This document shows positions 45,156 through 57,788 of a stretch of 64,000 nucleotides of DNA, piece by piece. This DNA is from Diadema setosum. Lineage: Eukaryota > Echinodermata > Echinoidea > Diadematoida > Diadematidae. The translations under genes and the position numbers were made by a program. How positions within the stretch are numbered: position 1 is the first letter of the stretch; every line of letters starts with the position of its first letter. Location of the stretch: assembly GCA_033980235.1 (NCBI GenBank), contig CM067077.1, positions 6,752,602 to 6,816,601 on the forward strand. The letters are read 5' to 3'. The notes beneath the pieces are model-generated. The model was not told the origin of the DNA and searched no databases. It saw nothing but the letters and a program-made list of their open reading frames with translations.

Positions 45156-46012
45156 TCTGGTTGAGTCACTGTGAAAATACGGATGGTGTTCGTTACTCCG
45201 AATGGTCGTTAAAGGGATGGTACAGTATTGGTGGAGGTGAGAATTGGGCTTTTAACTTTTTGTGAGATACCAAGAAAATACTTATGATATAGTACAGAGC
45301 ATACCATTTTAAGAGGAATTCAAAGTTCATTTGATGAAAATCGGGTTTGGAATGACTGAAAGATCCAAAAACAAAGTAAAACAAAGAGATTGTAATAAAA
45401 TGTTGGTCCCACACTTTATTAGAATCGCTCTTTTTTTAATATCTCATCCATTTCAAAAACCAATTTTCATCAAATAAACGTTGAATTCCTTATAGAATTA
45501 CATGCTCTTTCACATTTCATACGAGGTTTCTCATTATCTCACAAAAAAAAAAATGTTAGAAACTAAAATTAAGTCTCAACCAAAACTATACGATCCCTTT
45601 AATCTGAAAATGAACTAAAGATCGTTATCCATAACTTTTTTTTTTGTTTTTGTTTTTTATATCGAAAACCACAAAGTTCCTCTATGTGCATTTTCGGTAA
45701 TCCCAAAATGAAATAGGGTCCGTTAGTCGGAAGATTTGTGGCGGTATTCCGAAAATTCGTCATTCAGAAATATTCGTTAGTATACGAAAATTAGATAAGG
45801 TTTGTTATTCCAAAGGTTCGTTCATCTGAAGATGAAAAGAAGGTGCGCAAAAATGGTCCTTCGAAATCACAAAACTTATTCCGTTTTCGGAATATCAAAC
45901 ATTCCGAATAACGACTTTTTAAAAAAATTTGAAACAACGAACCTTTTGAATAACGATCCTTGGAAATAACGAACCTTACTGCATTTTTGGATTAGCTAAA
46001 CCTTTAGAAAAT
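45156..46012. repeat. Degenerate TTCGTTATTCCGAA repeat block, unit 3 only
   Basis: Pieces such as TTCGTTACTCCGAATGGTCG, TCCGTTAGTCGGAAG, TTTGTTATTCCAAAGG and GGAATATCAAACATTCCGAAT alternate in both orientations. The base motif TTCGTTATTCCGAA and its reverse complement TTCGGAATAACGAA make it hairpin-prone. It is split by the TTAA element at 45213. Confidence 0.6.
45213..45598. mobile_element. TTAA-flanked MITE nested in the repeat block
   Basis: 386 bp between two TTAA sites (45209-45212, 45599-45602). Inverted ends: AGGGATGGTACAGTATTGG on the left; the right end reverse-complements to AGGGATCGTATAGTTTTGG. A TTAA target fits piggyBac or Kolobok-type transposition; I cannot choose between them. 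No transposase. Confidence 0.8.
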
Positions 46013-47866
46013 ACACATCAGGTATCTGCAGCTAAAGTACTCATTACAAACTGCAGGAAAAAAAACAAAGAGCAAAATGAGCCACATGATAACACCTCAT
46101 ATTGATGCGAACGTGGTAATATCAGAATATAAAGCGGATCTAAATATTACTTGTGCAGGTAGAACCACAGATAAGCTAATCAATATTCATCACTAGATCA
46201 TCAAATGTTTTTTCTAAGAATTCTATTATTATTAGTAGTAGTAGTAGTAAGTTATAGTAGTAATAGTAGTAGTATGATCGTTACTATTCATATGGCATTT
46301 CAACATAAAATACAATGAGTCATATTATAAAGGAGTTAGCTGGTGAGTTATTTAAGATATTGTTTCATTGTACCTCTTCAATTCAATTCAATTCAATTCC
46401 AATTTTAAATTTACAAATGAAAACGGTTGGTAATTATTCATATAGTAGAAAAAGGATATACATAAGCAATGAGGTGTTTTAAGGAAAGCTGCTGCTCAAC
46501 AATTGGTAATTTCATATATTGTAATCTATTAAGTTTCTCTATCATCAAACATTTGCGTGGTGATGATAGAAATATGCCTTGTTGTTCGCTTGATGTATCT
46601 TTTGTTTTCTTTTTATTTCTATCAAGTCGTTTACTCGGCATGCTCTGCGTAGTTACTCTTACAATATTTGGTACTAGTATCAGTGCTGGAACTTTTAATT
46701 ATTGTATTCATTCAACTATATATTTTCAAAACATATCTTACGTGCTAACATGATCCGTGTTCACATATTAGAAAAACAAACAAACAAACAAACAAATAAC
46801 AAAATGATTTAAAAACTCCATTCATGGATATGCTACCAATTCCAGGTACACAAGATATGGCTACTCTAAAACATTTAACATAGTGCACACGTAAATACTG
46901 TGCTGTGCAGAACAAAACTTCTAACTTCCAAAGGAGATATTTATCTTGTCCATTTTATAAAGTGATCGTTATGATGAAAGGGTGATGTCTTAAACTTGTT
47001 TTCATTGTCGTCTCGTTTGCCTTTTTAAACTATAATATTGCTTCTTTCTTATATCAAACCAATCATTTCAACAACCTGTGTAATAATGCGCAAATCAGTC
47101 GAGAAATGATATCACAAACATCGTTATCTCTAACCATAGTAAAATCAGAGTTCTGTTTAATTGGCAAAGAGTGTTACTTGACGTTTTTAAGAGAGGGAAA
47201 AGTCAAAGCATACTAGCCCCTGATGTCATTTGCAGCTGGTATGTCAGGTTTCCTTAATTTCGAATGACAATTTGCTCCACAACATTGTGCTTATCAACCA
47301 AGCTTTCAAAGTGATTATGTGATTTGAGATGAAAACTAATACTCATCTTCTAACGAGATATACTAGTGTATAATAATAAACGTGTATACTAGTGTGTTGC
47401 CATATAGTACAGATTATTTCTACGCCGCAGGCAGAAAACCATGTAGAGGAAATGGCTTTCACAATGAGCAATCGATTTCAAGTGAGCTTTGGTCCACGTT
47501 ATCCTTGGTGCGCAGATGTGCAAAAACCCAGTTGATAGGACTATTATGGAATATATTGACTTGGTATATCAGCATATTATAGCCAAAAATACTCTTGGAT
47601 GGGGTTTCTATCAGCTGTAGTGAATACTTACTTGAACATTCAAGTTCTGATAACTTGACTGGGATTAATGTCACATTCCCGTAAAGCATTCTTTTTTTTA
47701 CTATAGCTTGATATGATTTCTCCTCTGATGTCTGGTGGATAGATGTTTATTTTGCCTTATACGAAACAGAACTTGAAAAATTTGACGTTTCCTTATAAAT
47801 GGTGATTCTCTTCTAGTATCGGTTTCCTTAAAATTTGCTCTTTTTCTGTTTATAGTCAAAGGAAGT

Positions 47867-47872
47867 TTTATT
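47867..47872 (-). promoter_or_regulatory. AATAAA poly(A) signal of copy C
   Basis: Conserved minus-strand AATAAA just after the stop of copy C, as in A and B. Confidence 0.45.
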
Positions 47873-47883
47873 ATCCTATTCTG

Positions 47884-50800
47884 TTAGTCGCGTGTTAACA
47901 CTTCTTTGGGTAGTTCCTTGTAACCGAGTGCTTGCGGGCGGGCTCGGATTCGCTTAGAAATCAACAGCACCAGGATCACGAGGAGCAACACAGCTGCACA
48001 GGTGGAAGAAACCGTCATCATTGTCATGGCAACGGATGAATTTCCAGCGTCGTCTAAAAGCAAAAACAAAAACAATAACTAAACATCGAACTTAAACACA
48101 TGCAAAAAGACAATAAGTTATACGACAAAGCATTCACCCCGTTGTCTTTAATGGAGGCACACATGCCCCGTCCAATCAAAATAGTTCCCAAGGAGTACAA
48201 TTAAGCCTACTTCGTTCATCTCTTTTGCTTGTGCTTACAGTTGTTCTCAAGCTTCAGACTGCAAATCATCTTACTTTTCTTTTGTTCATAAAGTACGTTG
48301 CAAGCATATTTTTGCTGTTCTCTTTTTTCTTTGTTTTTATGTATGTTTGCTTATCTTTCTGTGTGTTTTTGATTTGTATTGTCTTGTTTTTGTTTAGTTT
48401 AGTTTAGTTTTTTTTTTTTCGAGAGCAGACTTAACTCTGGCTATTCATGAAACCTAACTCAAAGAAGTCATACTCAGCTTTGGTGGCAATCTTCCTCTAC
48501 AAACTGGGATAATCATCTCAAGTCTCCTTGGTATTTGATTTTCATTTCCTTTTCGGCATTTCATCTTCGGTAACATTTTCAATTTCACACGATTCAGTTA
48601 TCGACTACCAAAGAGAGACAAGGAAATTAAGAAGGGAAACATGCCAGTAACGGTTGTCAAGGAAATGCCGTAATATGACATTCCTGTGAAACACAGTGTA
48701 CTAGATTTCATTTAGAGTAATAAACAAGAATGTTACATGACATTTGTTTTTGTGTATTTTGTTACAGTGTGTTTATGACCACGATGACACTGGTGTTCAA
48801 TCACAAGCTCATGAACCCATTTTATGAAACAGTGAAGTGTGTTTCAAGTGATAAGCTGTTTCACTAACCGTCTTTCAGTTGGCTCGTATCAGCTCGGAGA
48901 GGACCCACCGAGACCGTGTGTGGTGATGACTGAGAGCCAGCCCTCGTCGTTTCGCGTCGTCTTCTCGAGACGCAGCCCTGAGCGCATCTGGATTCCGCGC
49001 TGTCCGAGGCACACACCAAGACCGAGCAATGAACGAACACCTGACGACAGTCAACAACAAATCTTTTCATTTTTTAGGTCCACCTAGATATCATTAATCA
49101 CTGACGTCAGCGGAAATGGAACACACCCTGCAATACGCATCTCACAATTATGAAGACGTATTTGACACAACTATACCGTTTCTCTACCGTTTCTCGCATA
49201 ATTTTGGGGAACATCTGAAACACAACGATAACCACTAAGAACTTACTTTTTCATTTTGTGAGACCTCTCTTGTTATAGCTTGTTTGTGCATTGGTCTAGG
49301 TAAGGTACAGTGTTCATGGCATCACAAAAGGTAAAGTATGTTTTCTTTCAGAGGAGGAGCTTAGTGGATGTAACAAAAAGAGAATGCATGAGATAGACAA
49401 TGGTAAATAGTCAATCAATGGTCTATCAATGGCCATGATTATATCACATTTGCAATAAAAAGCAATGAAGAGAGATCCTTACTCACAAACTTCCAATGCT
49501 GATAGTACAGTGGTGTGTACTTTAAAACAAATACATTTGGTAATAAAACACTCATCATTACTCTAACCCTATCACTAACTGGTATTCAGCCGTGGGGTAA
49601 TATTGTCTTCAGAGGGTACTATTGTTCTGATCTTATACACGCTAGTTCCTTCCTCTTAATCATTTATCTGACCTTTTCTTTATTCAATATGCTTTAAAAT
49701 CGTACTCTGCCCATATTACCTGACTGTACTCTCCTATGAAAGCGAAAGCGTCGACCCGGAAGCCTTTGAATGTTGGGGTCATGTCGAGGTAAAGCGCCAC
49801 CGTGTGTTCCTTGGCGCACCTACAAGATCGAGAAGAGTCATTCGATGGGAATTAATTTTTCCGGTGTGTCACGTGATCAAGCAGCCGCTTACGGTGGCAG
49901 TCCTTCTGGATCATTTCCTTGATAATCATATTCCACTTAAGTAATACAATATAAGCTTTGTTAAAGGAATTAATATCCACATTTATCTTCTTTCTTCTAA
50001 TAATTTACATGGTAGTCCGTTTATTGATCATGATGTTTTCTGTAATATCACTGAAAAAATATAAATGAAATAATTATAAAAAAGATATAGAAGTATGAAA
50101 ATATTACCATATCAAACACTTTTCTGCCTTATATATCTTTTCACTTGTGTTGTATAACAAAACTCAAATCATAATGTTGACCGTCATGGAAACAGTAAAA
50201 AAAAAAAGAAGATATTATGAAAATAAATGATATGTGTTGCTGTCACATTTCTGTTAACAACACTTAATAGAGTTCGTATTGAAATTACATGACGTTACTA
50301 AATAAATCAACGATTGTGCTGATAGAAAGAAACAAATAAAAAAAAATATTATTTTCCCTGGATGGGAGAACAAAAAAGAAGGAGAAGAAGAGCAACAGGA
50401 AGAGAAGGAGGATGAGAAGGAAGAAATGAGAAGAGAAAAAATGATGGGTGAAAGTATTGAAAAGAGATACTGACAAAGGATTCACGGAAATGAAAGCAGA
50501 AAAAAGGGATAATTTGAGAAAAGTAAAAATTGCAGAGAGAGAGAGAGAGAGAGAGAAAGGGGGTGGGAGGTAGGAAGTTTTTTTTTTCTTTTTTTTTACA
50601 ACAATTATTATAGTAACTTACCCGTCTTCAATTAGTTCATATTTCAGGCTACCTAGGGGGTTCGAGTAGGGTGTCGCCCAACAAGATTCAATCAAGAGCG
50701 TCAGACCAGCGACGGACCGGAGGCGGGCTCCGAAGTACAGAGGGATGCCCACATGGACAAGGTCTGTATCGTCGGCCTCGGATATGAACGATTCATTTTC

Positions 50801-52812
50801 GTATCGATGTAACGACAGCGTAAATTCACCGAAACCGACCTATTGACATGAATTCACAGTATCACAAATTACGTCAAAACTGTTGATGAGATAAATGAGA
50901 AACTAGGTGTGCTGAATGGCGTTTCCAGCAAGAAATGCTTAGCCTGGTAAAAGTATATTTTTCACACAAAGTACAAACAGCAAATAACATTCAATATGTT
51001 CCATCAACGTCGCTTAATTTTCATACGGTGATCAGAACAGGTTAAATATTATTTTGGTTTAGTTCTTTTTTTTCCCCTTGATATTGATTGCACACTGGCT
51101 TATTATTTTACTCTTATCAAATTAAATTACCAAGATAGATTTGAAACAGTGCGTATAGAAACATTGATCATAGCTTAGATACAAACAAGACTACAGCAGC
51201 TCTAGAATGATGAACTGAGATGAATACTGATTTGAAATAGACAATAATGAAGGACACAGGTGAGGGAGACCCAATGCAGTGTTTTTCTGGAAAGTAATGG
51301 ATAACGCATCAACGACTGACCTATTTATCACACACAATCGTGTAAACCACTTGCAGTGAAACTGTAAAGTCAGATTTCTCTTCCTACAATGTCGACAGGC
51401 GGAAGTACATATTAGTTTTTTCTTACACTAGTATTAGAAACAATATTTAAGATGATGTAAATGAGACTATCAATCACCCCTTCCCCTCAACCCCCCCCCC
51501 CCCCCCACCAAACACACTCTTCAATTTAAGTTACAGTGGTAAGCCCTGGTTCCATAACATTTGCTCCTGCGAAAATATTGCTTGCATTAAATGCCTGCAC
51601 GTTAAGCCAAACATAATTTCTACCCACAGACATAACCCTAGCCCTAATCCGAATCCTCACATCCGACTAAACATGAAACCTTAAAGGAAGCTGAAACCCA
51701 AAGAGCAGTGTGGATTGAGTGAAAGCAGCAACATTAGTGGAAAACATTAGTGAAAGTAGAGGAAAATCGGACAATCGGATGCAAAAAATTATTAGTTTTC
51801 AAAGTTTTGGTGTTGATGACTGGATAAGGAGACTACTAGAGTTCATGACGTCATGTTTGGACAACAATATAACGAAAATATAAAGAGAATTCCGCACAAA
51901 AAACATTTTTCATGAAAATTACACATTCCACCAACTTGATACTGACATATGTTAAGGGTAGTAACTATTCCCCTCCTTTCTTAAAGCGGTTGGTGAAGTG
52001 CTCTTTCATTACGCAAGAAGAGTGAAATCATGTTGAATTTTCTTTATATTTTCTTTATATTGTTTTCCACATATGGTGTCATACTAAACTCCATCTTCAG
52101 TAGTCTCCATATCCAGTGGTTTCCTTATCCAATGGTTTCAACACCAAAAATTTTAAAATTCATAACTTTTGCATCGATAGTACGATTTTCCTCAAACTTT
52201 CCTTGATGTGCTCTACTAACACGATTGACTAATGTTATTGCTGCTTTCACTCAATCCACATTCCTTTTTGGGTTTTGTTTTCCCTTAACACGACCATAAC
52301 CTTGCCCTACTAAGTCGTAGGGGCAAATGTCGTGTTACCCTACCTCTTCTATCACGATCTCTCCCAGCTGAGGAGTGAACATCTCAGTGAGGACCCGCTC
52401 ACGATCCAGTTTACACTTGACGGGGATGTGTAGATAGTGCTCCCTGGTAACCACAGAACTCCTAGCCGTTACCGGGCTTGGCTGGTAGTATGTCACTATG
52501 TTTGAATATACGATATCATCTGCCTCTTGCTGAGAAAGAGAGAGAAAGAGAAATGGTGATGATAAGAAGTGATAAATACCTTAGACTCAAATGATTGAAA
52601 CTCAAGTTGTGCATGAAAAGCAAATTGACACCTTGACTGTGTTAACATGATGTACATTTTAACATAATTTGAAAGCAACCAGACATTAATAATGCAAACA
52701 CAAATACACATCCGTAAGTAATGTTTACCAAAACAAGCATACATTGTATCAGCGGTACACATGGTCAAAGTCGAACAGAGTCGTACAGGTCTTGGCCTGC
52801 AGATGTTTGCAT

Positions 52813-52847
<35 letters not shown>

Positions 52848-54981
52848 TTATTTATTTATTTATTATTTATTCATTCACTTATTCACTCATGCGCTTTTTT
52901 CCCTTTCTTTTTTTTTCCCTCAACAGAAGGTGTAAATAGCACTATAAAGCATCCGGCATTTCATGAAAAAGAGATAAAAATACGAGACCAAGTAGTAGAA
53001 GATACTCACTTCCTGCGTGGTTCCACATCGATCAAAGCGCGTCGTGATCGCGACGTGTTCCTCGTCGTGATCGTAGCCCGTGCACGATTCGTCAACAAAG
53101 TGGACGTCCGTGGCATTGTCCCCGGGTTCGAGAAGATGTCGAGCCATTATCAAGGTCATTGAAGTGCTGTCGCACACGACCTCGGCGTCTGTATCAAGGT
53201 TTGCGAGATGATGACCCTGTGTCATGGCTCCGTTCATATTGGCATGTTTTATTCGTCCTCAATCAAATCACACCAAAAAAAAAAAACAACAACACAAAAC
53301 AAAACAAAAACAAAACAAAAAAAAACAAAACAAAACAAAACCTACCCACTAGTCTCTCACGTAAGGAACCTTTCGACTTTGGGTGATCATAGCTTTCTAT
53401 TTCTTGCAGATGTTCAATTTGCCTTTATGGTTTAAAAGGCTCGGAATATTCCTGTCTTTACTTGTATTGTTTATTTTATTAAGGCAGAAAAAATAGAATA
53501 CTGCCACTTGAAATCTAAGGCAAACGGAAATCATTTTATGCCAAAAGTTTCGAGAAAATTGAAATTAGGATTTAGTTAGTTCAACTTTATTTTCATTTCC
53601 ATTAAATAAACATGAGAAATTATATTCAATGCATAAACAAAACAAATTTGTAGTAATTTCGATAAACGTACATCAACAAGATACATGTGATGATGAGTAA
53701 CGACATACAATTGCATTTATAAGGATGCAGTCACACGTGTGGGATATCAGTAAATTATCCATTTCTTTGCTAATATTATATTTGAACAGTTACATAGAGT
53801 CAATTGGCACCCAAATCACACGGATGGACAAACATGATTGTGGTAATAATTATATTTAAAGTCAAGAAAAATGAAACCGAGAAAGACATGTTTGTATTAT
53901 AACATAGCAATTTCGAATTTCGACTCTTCAGACTACGTTATATTTTGTGTATTTTTCCTAGAAGCTTTCTAGATCAACAATAAAATCTCTGAAAAATAAT
54001 TTGATTGTTCTTACCTGTAATGAATGCATGATTCTACTTTTAGATAACCTTGACAACTTCGTATACGCACAGGTCTTACTGGCGCTTTCTTTGCACACCA
54101 TTTCGAATTCAATCACGTACCTCTTTCCTGTTGTGATCTGTAATAATTTGAACTTGTAATCCTGATTTCGATTTTTTTAAATGTATGATTGTGTGTGCGC
54201 TTTATCTTGTAGCACTAGGTGATTTGATGATACACACCTGTTGAGGAGATTTTGGTTGTTATATCTGCTGTTGCTGTTGAAACTGGCGCTACAGTCTTCA
54301 TCTCTGTGAAGAAAAAATGTAACATTGTGATGACATCTACCCATTTTACTTTCAACGCTAGGCCCTTTAGAAAAAAAAAAGACTTTAGGAAGATTTCGTT
54401 CAAACGTATAGAAATTAGTTTACTAACAAAACATTTAAATTCTTCAAGTCAAAGAAAGCAAAATATGCAAATTTAGAATCCTAATTCTGAACAAAACTCT
54501 GTTGATTTTATTGTCATTTATCATAAAGTTGATAAAGTATATATTCCTTACGGAGTTTCAAGCGTGACGAAAGACGCAGAGTCGCTATTCGTACTGGGGC
54601 TTGAAGTGTACAATAATTATACACTCTTTTGTTGAAGAGAATGTAAGGACGGAATTGGCATTAAAAGTATTGCGCCATGTATGACGAGTAGCAACTTTAC
54701 ATATATTATGCAGTTGCTCAATGTCACAATTCAGCATGTTCAGTCCGACCTAAAACTACATTCTGTGTAGGTCTCACCCTGACAAGTAGGAATCTGGGAG
54801 CTCCAACTTCCATCCATGCATTCACTGCTACAGCTCTGAGTAGAACAGCTGATTGCCTCATATCCAGTCTCGCACGAAAAGGTCGCTGTGTCCCCGTCTT
54901 CGTAGTAAAGGACGCCGCTCACGTTGACTTTCGGGGGAGGTTGGATGATCAAAGCGTCAACTTCTGGTTTCTGGCAATAAG
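47884..54981 (-). CDS. CCP-ZP domain membrane protein, copy C (exons 6-14 only)
   Basis: Nine exons, homologous to exons 6-14 of copies A and B: 54981-54778, 54303-54238, 54127-54015, 53216-53010, 52529-52344, 50839-50622, 49819-49720, 49040-48869, 48053-47884. All are open with AG/GT boundaries and matching phases, encoding CCP4 (one extra codon), the Thr linker, the whole ZP module, RRRR and the membrane helix. Exon 13 is 6 nt shorter than in A (LRADTSQLKDG). Signal peptide and CCP1-3 are absent from the window: homology stops at about 55172 and a retrotransposon follows. Either the gene is 5'-truncated, or the missing exons lie beyond the window, or it has recruited a new first exon. Of the three copies it has the only fully undamaged ZP half plus CCP4. 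Confidence 0.78.
53572..53721 (-). mobile_element. Short LINE 3'-end insertion, unit 3 only
   Basis: 150 bp between AGGAT copies (53567-53571, 53722-53726). On the minus strand it ends GGAAATGAAAATAAAGTTG followed by AACTAACTAA, like a LINE tail with short 3' repeats. Units 1 and 2 read GAAATTAGGATGCAGTC uninterrupted. It lies in the exon 8-9 intron. Confidence 0.7.
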
Positions 54982-55170
54982 CTTAAATAATGGTAGAGAT
55001 AAAAACGCCAGTAGACATGCAAGGATGATTTCCTTAGAGATCAGTCGACAAAATTTGGCACGTGCTTGATGCATTTCGTTTTAAGGTGCTTTCGTTGTTT
55101 AAATAATCTATTTTGCATCACACTATATGAGCAATTACAAAATCTAAGAAATGAAATGATGGTAACCAAT

Positions 55171-55172
<2 letters not shown>

Positions 55173-55203
<31 letters not shown>
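55173..55203. repeat. GT microsatellite at the end of unit 3 homology
   Basis: About 14 GT units directly at the point where similarity to units 1 and 2 stops. Confidence 0.9.
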
Positions 55204-55205
<2 letters not shown>

Positions 55206-55917
55206 TATTGTTTGGACAAATTTGGTTTGGACTCCTTATTAAGTTCAATCATAGTTTATTTCCAATCAACGAAAATCAAAACGTAATACAAAGTATACAT
55301 ATCATGAAATGATATTGTCTAAACTTTTACAAAAGGTTCATGTAATATACGAAATAAATTACATACATCAACATAGGTACAATAATCAGAAGGAACGATG
55401 CGTATACATGTATACTTCGCGAGCTTTCAGAAAATAACTTCAATTTTTTTGTTGTTGTTGTTGGAAAATAGCGATCCACTAAAAAGCTAAGCTTGTAGGA
55501 CGTGGATCACTAGATAATTGAATGTAGATTACTTAAGTCGTTTGTAGAAATATAGCTATTTTGAGATACGCTGGCTTTGACAATATTAGGAAATAAGAAT
55601 AGAGTATCAATGCTAACGCCCAGACGGTGTTCGTTGAACTGGTGTACCGGGAAAATATGAGAAGGACAACACACTCGTACATACATTCAGTTACCCACAC
55701 ACATATACGACGCGAGACAGTACCGAGAAGAGAGAAGACGGTGACAATACAAGTCTACGAGGAACAAAAGACAGGAAAGGAAGAGGAAAGAAGAAAAAAG
55801 GAGAGAAGAGAGGTCTGCATACAGAACACGCCAAGTGCTGCGACATCAGGACAGGTGAAACCTCAAGCAGAAATTAAAATAATTAATTCAGATTATCTAG
55901 AATTATAAGTAGATAAT

Positions 55918-56434
55918 TTAATGTTTTCTGAATTTGTATTTAAATGTGAGGAATGAGGGTGAATCTTTTAAGCTAGTTTCTAGATTATTCCAAAGTCTGG
56001 GTCCGGTATAAAGAAATGTATTTTGGGCATGTGCGGTTCTCATTAATGGAAGATGGAATTCGTCGGATCGTCGCGTAGGATAGTTATGTATATGACTGTT
56101 TCGATGAAAAGAGTCGTGAAATATTTTGGGTAAAAAGTTACTGTTATAATTAAACATGAACTGGCCAAGTTGAAACACATACAAATCTTTTGCTTTTAGT
56201 ATTTTGTGGTAAAAAAAACAGAGGATCTGTATGTTCTCGTGTATTTAGATTAAAAACAGTTCTTAGCGCTTTCTTTTGCAATAAAAAAAGTTTATCAAGT
56301 AATATCTGATATGTATTACCCCAAGCAAGAATCCCGTAGTTTAGATAAGGTAGTATCAAACACGGGGGGCAGAATTTACTAGAGTAAAGAGTTAATAATG
56401 CATATGAAGGAAGATAATAGTTTAATCTGTTCAT
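55918..56434 (-). pseudogene. LINE C-terminal region in two frames
   Basis: Two overlapping frames (56434-56150 and 56184-55918) encode the thumb and C-terminal tail of the element: NYGILAWGNTYQILLDKL, LQKKALRTVFNL, then HNYPTRRSDEFHLP and GPRLWNNLETSLKD, ending FKYKFRKH. A frameshift near 56184-56215 separates them. Confidence 0.8.
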
Positions 56435-56545
56435 TACGCCGATGTTTCGTGAAATAATCTTACATAATTATGCTATGAATATGATTCCTCCATGAAAGCT
56501 TGTTATCAACGCAAACACCAAGAAATTTAAAAGTAGAAACTTCTT

Positions 56546-57370
56546 CTAGGGAAAAAAAAAACACATAAATTTAGTTTTTTGAATGTTAAGTGACAATTTA
56601 TTTGCGTATATCCATTGTATGACGTTTTTGAGTTCTTCGTTTACTGTTCTTGCTAAGATATTTGGGTCAGGATGGGAAAAGAAAAGGTTAGAGTCATCCG
56701 CAAATAATATGAATGATAGTTTCTCCGAGGATCTATGAAAATCATTGATATAGATAATGAATAACAACGGGCCTAGAAAGCTCCCTTGTGGGACACCACA
56801 TGTTATCGTTTTATTTTGAGAGTCAAAGCCGTTGACATGTACAAATTGGGATCTATTTGATAGGTAACTCGTGAACCACTCCAAGGCCTTTCCACGTATG
56901 CCATAATGGGATAATTTGGCGAGAAGTATTCCATGGATAATCGTGTCAAAGGCCTTGGAGAAGTCCAAGAAGATACCTATCGTGTGTGAAAATGTGTCAA
57001 GTGCGTGAGTGACTTTGTCGATGAGGGCGATTAATGCGTGTGTTGTGCTGTGGTTTTCCCTGAATCCAAATTGAAAATTTGAAAATATGTCGCAGGTTTT
57101 AAGAAAACGTACTGTCCGGATGTAAACTATTTTTTCAAGAATCTTGGAGATAAAAGATAATAAAGATATAGGTCTGTAATTGTTGACATCATCCTTCTCC
57201 CCTTTCTTGAAAATAGGAATTACTTTCGCAATTTTCATGCTATTTGGCACATGGCCAGTTGTAAGCGATGAATTGATAATATGTACTAAGGGATCCACTG
57301 TTTGGGGAATTATGTTTTTTATCAGGTGGCTATCAATTCCGTCGTGGCCAGGACTTTTTCCTTCTTTCAA
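56546..57370 (-). pseudogene. LINE reverse transcriptase fragment
   Basis: A 274-codon frame from KEGKSPGHDGID through NNYRPISLLSFISKILEK, QFGFRENHSTTHA, FLDFSKAFDTIIHG, GVPQGSFLGPLLFIIYINDF and LFADDSNLFF. The FADD catalytic aspartates and the first Asp in the DFSKAFD region are intact. It ends at MCFFFP, a shift in an A run at about 56550-56559. Confidence 0.88.
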
Positions 57371-57788
57371 ATTGGCAACAATCCTTGTTATTTCTTCTTT
57401 ATATGTAGGGTCAAAAAATATAGTTTTGGAGTTAGGTGTATCTAAAAAATCACTAAAAGTTTTACTAGAAAGAGGAATATTTTGAGAAAAAAATTTTGTC
57501 CAATTGAAGAGAAGAAGTCATTAAAAATTTCAGCCATGCCAGCGGGAGTGTTGCTGGAGGCATCGCCCCATCGAACTTCAGTAATATTGAATATTGTTAG
57601 GTGCATTCATAGCATTTTTTTTTATATTTTCCATGTGTTTTTGATATCATTTTTATATTTACTTATCTGATTTACGTAAAAATTTTTCTTCCGGGTACGT
57701 AATAATGTAGTGAGTGTGTTTTTGTATGAAACATATTTTTTCTTATTTTTTTTTTTCAGTAGGATTGCATCTGTACTTATAAAATAAA

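Larger units (their letters stand above)
43880..47866. other. Gene-free region 3' of copy C
   Basis: Collinear with the 3' flanks of A and B apart from a repeat block at about 45156-46012 with a nested MITE. Small ATT, GTA and AAAC tracts. No exon recognised. Confidence 0.55.
43879..55172. repeat. Tandem segmental duplication, unit 3 (truncated)
   Basis: Third copy, followed only as far as the intron between exons 5 and 6. Homology with units 1 and 2 ends just after the text ACCAATATTGTG at about 55172, where a GT microsatellite starts. Beyond it comes a retrotransposon, and nothing like exons 1-5 appears before the window ends. This copy is the most diverged of the three in the exon 11-14 region. 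The break could be a true deletion or recombination breakpoint, or an assembly join. Confidence 0.82.

Noticed and set aside
55627..55908. Plus-strand 93-codon Arg/Lys/Glu-rich frame
   Set aside because: It lies antisense in the 3' non-coding part of the LINE and has low-complexity composition.
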